A stretch of 64,000 nucleotides of DNA from UBA1926 sp036732005 (GTDB lineage: Bacteria > Planctomycetota > Phycisphaerae > Phycisphaerales > UBA1924). A program made the position numbers and the translations under genes. Of this stretch, positions 58,947-64,000 are shown piece after piece. Numbering within the stretch: position 1 is the first letter of the stretch; each line of letters opens with the position of its first letter. The notes under the pieces are model-generated. The model made no database searches and was not told the DNA's origin. It was given only the letters and a program-made list of their open reading frames with translations. The stretch is from NCBI GenBank assembly GCA_036732005.1, contig DAINDF010000003.1, forward strand, positions 248,001 to 312,000. The letters are read 5' to 3'.

Positions 58947-59250
58947 TCTCAATACTCCTGTTTCGGCCCCCGCCGAGAAACCCGAATGGATGCCCGACGC
59001 CGGGCCGAGAAGATCGGCCGGACTCGGGCACGGATCGAACCTGCGCCAGCGGCGCCGCGGGAATCGCCCCGAAAGGGGCGGCAGAACGAGACCCAATCCC
59101 GCGGGGCTTGTTTTAGCAGACTTTGCGCCCCGGCTCCACCGTTTCGTCCCCGGTCCGGGGCGGATTCGGTCAGCGGGAGTCTTCGCCCGATCACAATTCG
59201 ACCATCACACATTCACAATTCGATCAGACAACCCGGTGTCCCACCCGGGC
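58947..59250. other. intergenic, 304 bp, upstream of metzincin gene
   Basis: Both flanking genes are on the minus strand. The stretch has an AT-rich end next to thiL with two direct 11-bp repeats (59191-59223) and is otherwise GC-rich without a gene that I can support. Confidence 0.5.
59191..59223. repeat. two direct 11-bp repeats with 22-bp period
   Basis: TCACAATTCGA occurs at 59191-59201 and again at 59213-59223, exactly 22 bases apart, i.e. two helical turns. ATCACAC lies between them. On the minus strand they read TCGAATTGTGA. The layout suggests a protein-binding site upstream of the metzincin gene. Confidence 0.55.
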
Positions 59251-60192
59251 TCACCCGCCGTGGTCCCAGCCCAGATTTCCCGCCTCGTGCCCGACGCCGT
59301 GCGGGTCGATGATGGTCGCGCCCGGCGGTTCCCCCGCGGCGCAGGCCCGGACGAGGCCGATCGGCCCGAGCAGCCCGGGCTCGGCGTGGAAGGGCGGGGC
59401 CGCGTCGCCCGGCGATCGGGGCGCGGCGCAGAGCAGGAGTTCGTAGTCCTCGCCTTCCGACGCCGCGGCCCGCCAGTCCCGGCTTCGAGGGCTGATCGGG
59501 AGCCGGGCGGCCTCGATTTCCAATCGTACCCCGGACGCCGCGCCGACGCGGGCCGCGTCGCGCCCGAGCCCATCGGAGAGGTCGATCGCGGCGTGCACCC
59601 GGCCCGAGGCGGCGGCGGCGAGCCCCGCGTCGACACGGGGCTCGAACCGCAGGTGCCACCCCGACTCGAACGAACCCCCGACCGGCCCGGTGAGCCAGAT
59701 CTCGTCCCCCGGGCGGGCCCCGGAGCGGAGCAGGGGGACGAGGCCCGGGTCCATGCGCCCCGCGGCGGTGACGGTGAGCGAGAGCGGGGCGTCCTTGGGC
59801 CCGAACGCGATGTCGCCCCCGATGAGCGGGCAGGCGAAGCGGCGGGCCCATCGCGCCATGGCGTCGAACAGGGCATCGCCCTGCGTGAACCCGTCGGGCA
59901 AGATCCCCGTCGCGAGCGCCCACGCGGGGCGGGCCCCCATCGCGGCGATGTCGGAGACGGCGCGGGCGACGGCCTTGCGGGCGAAGAGGTCAAGATCCGT
60001 GCCGAGCTCGTAATGCCGGCCTTCGACGAGCTGGTCGACGCCGATGACAAGCAGACCGGCGGGCGGGCCCGGCTCGCGGATCACGGCGCAGTCATCGCCC
60101 GGGCCGACGACGATCTCGCCGAAGTGGCCCGCGAGGTTGGTCAGGTCGCGCGAGCGACGCTGGATGTGCGCCAGCAGGTCGGCCTCGGACAT
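59251..60192 (-). CDS. thiL: thiamine-monophosphate kinase
   Basis: The 313-residue product has ThiL motifs: VVGPGDDCAVIREP near 28-41, VIGVDQLVEGRHY, ARKAVARAVSDIAAMGARPA, CPLIGGDIAFGPKDAPLSLT and AAIDLSDGLGRDAARVGAAS. It phosphorylates thiamine monophosphate to the diphosphate cofactor. ATG 60192 has AACAAT five bases upstream and no ribosome site. No other thiamine genes are in the window. Confidence 0.94.
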   Translation of the reverse strand: MSEADLLAHIQRRSRDLTNLAGHFGEIVVGPGDDCAVIREPGPPAGLLVIGVDQLVEGRHYELGTDLDLFARKAVARAVSDIAAMGARPAWALATGILPDGFTQGDALFDAMARWARRFACPLIGGDIAFGPKDAPLSLTVTAAGRMDPGLVPLLRSGARPGDEIWLTGPVGGSFESGWHLRFEPRVDAGLAAAASGRVHAAIDLSDGLGRDAARVGAASGVRLEIEAARLPISPRSRDWRAAASEGEDYELLLCAAPRSPGDAAPPFHAEPGLLGPIGLVRACAAGEPPGATIIDPHGVGHEAGNLGWDHGG

Positions 60193-60197
60193 GGGGG

Positions 60198-60203
60198 ATT
60201 GTT
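60198..60203 (-). promoter_or_regulatory. -10-like hexamer directly before thiL start
   Basis: AACAAT on the minus strand is followed by CCCCC and ATG 60192. The arrangement equals that before tsaE (AACAAT, five bases, start). Confidence 0.4.
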
Positions 60204-60348
60204 GGGGGGACGGGGCTCGGACGCGCCGCGGATCAACGCCAGAACGCCGAGGTCGCGGAGAAGGTGGGCCGCGGGCGGAAACGAACGCGAAGACCGAGGG
60301 AAACGCGATGGAGGGCGCCGGCGCACTCCAGACCGCAGATTGATTGAG

Positions 60349-60452
60349 AAGAGCCCGGAGCGTGAGCGACGGGCCGAGGCGAGACCGGTCAAGAGAAACA
60401 CGCGATCGTGCGCAGAAGGATGCCCGGCCCGTCGCTCACGCTCCGGGCTCTT
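60349..60452. repeat. 104-bp element bounded by perfect 27-bp inverted repeats
   Basis: The arm at 60349-60375 (beginning AAGAGCCCGGAGCGTGAGCG) is the exact reverse complement of 60426-60452, with 50 bases between. It lies between two divergent genes, upstream of both, so it is not in a terminator position. It has no coding capacity that I can support and no visible target-site duplication. The arm sequence resembles a repeat I recall as frequent in planctomycete genomes, which I cannot verify here. Confidence 0.85.
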
Positions 60453-60518
60453 TCGCGGGTGTGGGCGCGACTGGTGGCAAGCGGGGGTGCGGCGAGTGAT
60501 CGGCGTCAGGCGATCCGG

Positions 60519-60524
60519 TATCCT
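60519..60524 (+). promoter_or_regulatory. -10-like hexamer directly before a start codon
   Basis: TATCCT is followed by GCTCGG (six bases) and ATG 60531. No Shine-Dalgarno sequence is present. Confidence 0.45.
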
Positions 60525-60530
60525 GCTCGG

Positions 60531-61061
60531 ATGGCGTCCGCCGCTTCGCTCAGGCTGGACCTCGCGTCGTGGGACGGGAAGGACGCCGACGCGATCCGGG
60601 CGATCTTCGGGCGGCAGGTCGGCAGGCGCGGGTCTGTCGGTTCGCTGATCCGGCTCGCGGGCGAGGCCGACCTTGAGGTCGCCGCGTCGTGGCTGATCAA
60701 GCATCATCTGGAGCAGAAGGCATCAGACAACGCGCTCTCCGAGGCGCAGGCCGGGGCGTTCTACCGGGCCGCGGCCCGGTTCGAGCACTGGGAGGCGCGT
60801 CTGCACGCATTGCAGATCATGGAGCATGTCCCGGTCCCGCCCGGCTCCGTCCGCGACGCGAGGCGGCTGATCGGCCGGTGCCTGGCGGACGAGAACAAGT
60901 TCGTGCGCGCGTGGGCGTACAGCGGCTTCGCCCGCCTCGCGGCGGCGCACCCGCGGTACCGGGCCGAGGCGGAGGCGCTGCTCGCGGACGCGGAGACGAC
61001 CGAGTCGGCGGCGTCGGTGCGGGCGCGGATCAGGCAGATCCGCCGAGCGCGGCACGGGTGA
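60531..61061 (+). CDS. HEAT-repeat-like helical protein
   Basis: The 176-residue product is all-helical: SVGSLIRLAGEADLEVAASW, FEHWEARLHALQIMEHVPVP and DENKFVRAWAYSGFARLAAA. The second and third match the helix pairs of HEAT-like repeats (W-x-A-R-x-x-A-L and F-V-R-A-W-A). It has no signal peptide. It may be a protein-interaction module. TATCCT lies six bases before ATG 60531. The convergent gene begins four bases after its stop. Confidence 0.7.
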   Translation: MASAASLRLDLASWDGKDADAIRAIFGRQVGRRGSVGSLIRLAGEADLEVAASWLIKHHLEQKASDNALSEAQAGAFYRAAARFEHWEARLHALQIMEHVPVPPGSVRDARRLIGRCLADENKFVRAWAYSGFARLAAAHPRYRAEAEALLADAETTESAASVRARIRQIRRARHG

Positions 61062-61065
61062 TCGA

Positions 61066-62166
61066 TCAGACCCCTGCCGCGGCAAAGATCTCCGCGAGCC
61101 TCCGCTCCGGCCGCTTCTTCCACGCGCCGCGGTGATACGCGTCGGACGCGATGAGCGGGAAGAGCGTCGTCACCTCGCCGAAGACCATCTGCTCGTGGAC
61201 GACATCGACCTTGCCCCAGCTGCACGCCTCGCGCAGCGTCGAGCCGGAGAGGGCCCCGTCCCGCGCGTCGGCCACGGTGAGCTGGATCGCGTACTTGTGC
61301 ATCGGGGTCTCGGTGCCCTCGGGCAGATCGACCAGCCCCTTCTCGACGAGCAGCTCGCCCGAGACGACGATGTCCTGCACGAAGTTCTTGGGCACGCCCC
61401 CCGCGAGCATCAGCAGGCCTGTGTCGCCGCCCTGCTCCATCGTGTGCAGCTTGATCTTGGTGAGTTCCCAGAAATCCCGCCCCGAGTCGATGGCGACGCT
61501 CGGCTTGCCGTCGCGGGCCCGCTCGGCCTGGTGCATCACGATGCCGAACCCGGCGGAACAGTCGCTGAACGCGGGGCAGAAGACCGGCACGCCCTTGCGG
61601 TACGCGGTGAGCAGGATCGACTCGTTGCCCGGGTGCTTCTCGTCGAGGTATCGCCCGAACTCGGCCAGCAGGTGCCGGCTCGAATAGGCCCCGGGCTCGA
61701 GCGCGTCGAAGACCGCCTTGGTGGTGTCGTCGCAGATGCGGAGCTCGTCCTCGTTGATGTAGGTGTCGTAGATGCGGTCGATCGCCATGTCCCGCAGCGT
61801 GGGGTCGTCCACCGGGGGGTTCTCGGGGCTCCCGGGGGCGATGTAGTGCTTGAACCCCAGGCCCTCGAAGAAGTCCTGGTCGACCATGTTCGCCCCGCTG
61901 GAGACGATCGCGTCGACCGCGTTCGCCTCGATCAACTGGCAGATCGCCTTCTTCATCCCCGCGCTCACCAGCGAGCCCGCCAGCGTGAGGATGACGACGC
62001 ACCCGGAATCGGCGAGCATCATCGAGTAGATCTCGGCCGCCCGGGCCGTGTTCCGGGCCTGGTAGGCGGTCTTCGACCACGCCTCGAGCACGGGGCGGGC
62101 GTCGAAGGCGGTGATGTCGATGTGCTCGACGGGGTTGGCGAGGAGTTCGTTCTTGGTCCAGCTCAT
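61066..62166 (-). CDS. deoxyhypusine synthase-family protein
   Basis: The 366-residue product matches the deoxyhypusine synthase fold: VVILTLAGSLVSAGMKKAIC and AIVSSGANMVDQDFFEGLGF (NAD site), FDALEPGAYSSRHLLAEFG, VPVFCPAFSDCSAGFG, and AREGALSGST-like ARDGALSGSTLREACSWGKV. The lysine of SWGK is the residue that forms the enzyme-butylimine intermediate. Bacteria lack eIF5A, so it probably makes homospermidine or modifies another amine. ATG 62166 has TACAAT six bases upstream; the frame further upstream is not part of the family. Confidence 0.88.
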   Translation of the reverse strand: MSWTKNELLANPVEHIDITAFDARPVLEAWSKTAYQARNTARAAEIYSMMLADSGCVVILTLAGSLVSAGMKKAICQLIEANAVDAIVSSGANMVDQDFFEGLGFKHYIAPGSPENPPVDDPTLRDMAIDRIYDTYINEDELRICDDTTKAVFDALEPGAYSSRHLLAEFGRYLDEKHPGNESILLTAYRKGVPVFCPAFSDCSAGFGIVMHQAERARDGKPSVAIDSGRDFWELTKIKLHTMEQGGDTGLLMLAGGVPKNFVQDIVVSGELLVEKGLVDLPEGTETPMHKYAIQLTVADARDGALSGSTLREACSWGKVDVVHEQMVFGEVTTLFPLIASDAYHRGAWKKRPERRLAEIFAAAGV

Positions 62167-62172
62167 GCGGGG

Positions 62173-62178
62173 ATTGTA
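62173..62178 (-). promoter_or_regulatory. -10 element directly before deoxyhypusine synthase-like start
   Basis: TACAAT, one base off the TATAAT consensus, on the minus strand is followed by CCCCGC (six bases) and ATG 62166. There is no Shine-Dalgarno sequence. Confidence 0.5.
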
Positions 62179-62231
62179 GAGGGCGCGCGGGCCGGCGTTG
62201 CGGCGGCCAGGGCCGGGGCGTCGCCTCCCGC

Positions 62232-63440
62232 TCACGCGAGCCGGGCCAGGGCCTCGCGCGCTGCCGCCATCCCCCGGACGATGTCCTCGTCACTGGTGGT
62301 GAAGCTCAGCCGGAGGAAGCCCTCCTGGAGGAAGGCCCGCCCGCTCGCGGTGACGACCCCCGCCTCGTCGAGCAGGTAGCGGCTGACATCGTCGGCGCTC
62401 TGGAGGGCCTTGCCGCCCGGGGTCCGCCTGCGCAGGCAGGCCCGGACATCCCAGAACGAGTAGAAGGTCGCGGGCGTCGGCCAGACCTCGACCAGCGGCA
62501 TCCCCTCGGCGTGCAGGCGGAGCAGGTCGCGCTTGCGGCGGAGGTCGTGCACCATCTCCGGGTCGTAGTCGTGGCTCAGCGCGGCGACGGCGGCGGCCTG
62601 ATCGGGGACCGCCGGGCCCGAGGTGTAGTGGCTCTGCAGGTTGACGATCGCCCGCGTCACATCCTCGGGCGCGACGGACCACCCGATGCGCAGCCCGCCC
62701 GTGGACCGGAAGTTCTTGCTCATCCCGTCGACCTGGATCAGCCACTTCCGCGTCTCCGCGTCCACCACGGGCTCGGGGTAGCCCCCCGCCTCGAAGACGA
62801 TCCGCCAATAGAGCCGGTCGAGCACCATGTAGACCCCGTATCGGCAGCAGACGCGGAGGAGCGCATCGACCTCGGCGGCGTCGTAGAGCTGCGCGGTGGG
62901 GTTGCAGGGGTTGTTGAGCAGGAACAGGCGCGTGTGCGGGCGCGCGTCCAGGTTGCGCTGCAGGTCCGCCGGGGTCACCTTCAGGTGGTCGCCGTGCCCC
63001 TCGAGCGGGAGCACGGCCACGGGGAACGCGTAGGCGGCGACGGCGAGGGGCTGGTACGAGACCCACGGGGCCGCGTCGAACAGGACGCAATCCGCGGGGT
63101 TGCAGACCGCGAGAAAGATGTTGAACAGCGCCTGTTTCGCGCCGGTGGTGACGACGACATGCTCGGGCCCGTAGTGGGCGCCGACCGAGAGCCAGTCGAT
63201 CACCGCCCTTCGGAGTTCGGGGGTTCCCGCCGGGTCGGCGTACATCGTGCGCCCCTCGCGGAAGGCACGCTCGCCCGCGGCGCGGATCGCGGGGTGGAGC
63301 TCGCCCCGCGTCTCGCCCAGCCCGAAGTCGTAGACGGGCTTCCCGGCGGCCCGCCGGTCGTTCGCGATCGACTTGAGCGCGAGCGTCAGCGAGGGCGCAA
63401 ACTTGCCGATCTTCGTCGAGATACGGTGAGGATCGTCCAT
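62232..63440 (-). CDS. class I/II PLP-dependent aminotransferase
   Basis: The 402-residue product has the fold-type I pattern: VYDFGLGETRGELHPAIRAA near 36-55, YADPAGTPELRRAVIDWL, VVVTTGAKQALFNIFLAVCN, LNNPCNPTAQLYDAAEVDAL and the PLP lysine in VDGMSKNFRSTGGLRIGW. It resembles aspartate- or aromatic-type aminotransferases; the substrate is not clear. GGAGG lies eight bases before ATG 63440. It lies upstream of the deoxyhypusine-like gene on the same strand with a 65-base gap that contains a separate promoter-like hexamer. Confidence 0.9.
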   Translation of the reverse strand: MDDPHRISTKIGKFAPSLTLALKSIANDRRAAGKPVYDFGLGETRGELHPAIRAAGERAFREGRTMYADPAGTPELRRAVIDWLSVGAHYGPEHVVVTTGAKQALFNIFLAVCNPADCVLFDAAPWVSYQPLAVAAYAFPVAVLPLEGHGDHLKVTPADLQRNLDARPHTRLFLLNNPCNPTAQLYDAAEVDALLRVCCRYGVYMVLDRLYWRIVFEAGGYPEPVVDAETRKWLIQVDGMSKNFRSTGGLRIGWSVAPEDVTRAIVNLQSHYTSGPAVPDQAAAVAALSHDYDPEMVHDLRRKRDLLRLHAEGMPLVEVWPTPATFYSFWDVRACLRRRTPGGKALQSADDVSRYLLDEAGVVTASGRAFLQEGFLRLSFTTSDEDIVRGMAAAREALARLA

Positions 63441-63519
63441 AGGGCCGCCTCCGATATGGAGGGCTATCGGTTGCACGGCGGGGCAGGCTTGGAAAGTGGG
63501 ACGGGATCGGCTGTCGATC

Positions 63520-63547
63520 GGCGGCGCGGGGCGGGGCCCGCGCCGCC
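63520..63547 (-). terminator. 11-bp stem-loop after the FG-GAP gene
   Basis: GGCGGCGCGGG (63520-63530) pairs perfectly with CCCGCGCCGCC (63537-63547) over six bases. It lies 28 bases after the stop of the minus-strand gene ending at 63576. No T run follows. Confidence 0.5.
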
Positions 63548-63575
63548 CTTGGGCTCACCGGCGTCGTCGCCCGGG

Positions 63576-64000
63576 CTACGGGCAGCCCGCGACGAACTCG
63601 GACACGAACACGCCGATGTCGGCCAGATCGTGGATCCCGTCGCTGTTCAGGTCCGCGATCGGGTCGGCGGCGAGGAACCCGGCGATGAAGGCGTTGATAT
63701 CCGCCAGGTCGAGCACGCCGTAGGGCTCCGCAAGATCGGCGGCGTTGCACCCGCCCGGGGAGAGATCGAAGATGTAGACGGCGCCGGCTCGCTCGCCGAA
63801 CTCACCGTTCCACGGGGCCGACACGAGCACGGTATCGCCGGAGACGGCGACGGCGTAACCGAAGAAATCGCTGGGAGCGCCGTCGGACGGCACGAGCTTG
63901 GCGATGAGTCCACCGGAGTGCCGGTCGAACAGGTACGCGGCACCGGTGTAGTTCTGCTCACCCGCGGCGCCGACAACCAGGCGCTGCGCGTCGATCGCTA
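63576..64000 (-). CDS. FG-GAP repeat protein with GC-type dockerin tail, C-terminal part
   Basis: The gene runs off the right edge. The visible ~140 residues include FG-GAP/integrin-alpha-like repeats (LVVGAAGEQNYTGAAYLFDR, FFGYAVAVSGDTVLVSAPWN, GERAGAVYIFDLSPG). A C-terminal tag follows, starting CNAADLAEPYGVLDLADINA, with DLNSDGIHDLADIGVFV and ending GCP. The tag is nearly the same as that of the metzincin at 56436. The calcium-binding DxNxDG loop is kept only in the second half of the tag. It should be an exported surface protein; the N terminus is outside the window. Confidence 0.82.
   Translation of the reverse strand, partial: AIDAQRLVVGAAGEQNYTGAAYLFDRHSGGLIAKLVPSDGAPSDFFGYAVAVSGDTVLVSAPWNGEFGERAGAVYIFDLSPGGCNAADLAEPYGVLDLADINAFIAGFLAADPIADLNSDGIHDLADIGVFVSEFVAGCP

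Larger units (their letters stand above)
60193..60530. other. divergent intergenic region, 338 bp
   Basis: This gap separates thiL (minus) and the HEAT-like gene (plus), both of which start at its ends. It contains the 104-bp inverted-repeat element at 60349-60452 and -10-like hexamers at both edges. I see no credible gene. Confidence 0.6.

Noticed and set aside
1..64000. CRISPR arrays, insertion sequences, tRNA and rRNA genes
   Set aside because: I found no regularly spaced direct repeats, no transposase reading frame and no cloverleaf or rRNA-like sequence by reading; a tRNAscan or Infernal run would be decisive.

Overview
The window looks like a stretch of high-GC chromosome from a planctomycete of the Phycisphaerales type. 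The evidence is a C-terminal dockerin-like tag ending in GCP in two unrelated exported proteins (ends at 56436 and 63576), a PEP-CTERM-type protein near an exosortase, a CPGCGYDLRG-type zinc ribbon, a prepilin-like protein with a DUF1559-style layout, and DUF1844, EVE and lipoprotein SurA-like genes. Bases 1-9 are N, so the left end is an assembly gap. I see no rRNA, tRNA, CRISPR array or insertion sequence. Coordinates of coding features include the stop codon.

Layout. 0-2.5 kb: two divergent GT4-type glycosyltransferases and a secreted cyclophilin. 2.6-6.8 kb: a pseudopilin-like protein, an ECF sigma/anti-sigma pair, a cysteine-rich membrane protein and an EVE-domain protein. 6.8-8.0 kb: a lower-GC HigB/HigA-like toxin-antitoxin pair. 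8-10.5 kb: an HD-GYP protein, a C-type lectin with a PEP-CTERM tail, and lipA. 10.8-24.1 kb: an exosortase/exopolysaccharide locus on the + strand (outer-membrane export lipoprotein, exosortase, EpsI-like protein, a 1556-residue TPR protein, a Wzc-like protein with an altered P-loop, a nucleotide-sugar epimerase and a WecA/MraY-type phosphosugar transferase). 24.1-36.2 kb: housekeeping and signalling genes (a second sigma module, ParA, VanZ, miaB, a histidine kinase, YraN, a SurA-like lipoprotein, DUF1844). 36.2-40.6 kb: sdhC-sdhA-(nucleotidyltransferase-like gene)-sdhB. 40.6-48.0 kb: VOC protein, fabI, nadC, dacB, a response regulator, tsaE and a LysR regulator. 48.2-49.0 kb: a lipoprotein beta-carbonic anhydrase divergent from the LysR gene. 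49.1-56.2 kb: a six-gene glycan operon (epimerase, DegT aminotransferase, GNAT, sulfotransferase, glycosyltransferase-methyltransferase fusion, NodB-like deacetylase). 56.4-64 kb: a metzincin protease with the dockerin-like tag, thiL, a HEAT-like protein, a deoxyhypusine-synthase-like enzyme, an aminotransferase and a partial FG-GAP protein with the same tag.

The main functional theme is the cell surface. One locus makes and exports a polysaccharide and has the sortase-like enzyme for PEP-CTERM proteins. A second locus would build an aminated, acylated, sulfated and methylated glycan. Two types of C-terminal anchoring tag are present. Both glycan loci favour G-ending codons (GCG, CTG, CGG), whereas most other genes favour C-ending codons.

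The least expected signals are non-coding. First, at least eleven genes have a TAnnnT -10-like hexamer only 4-8 nt before the start codon and no Shine-Dalgarno sequence, which suggests frequent leaderless transcription; two more have AACAAT in the same position. Second, there are two unrelated ~100-bp elements bounded by inverted repeats (27-bp perfect at 60349-60452; 18-bp at 30406-30500) that do not behave like ordinary terminators.
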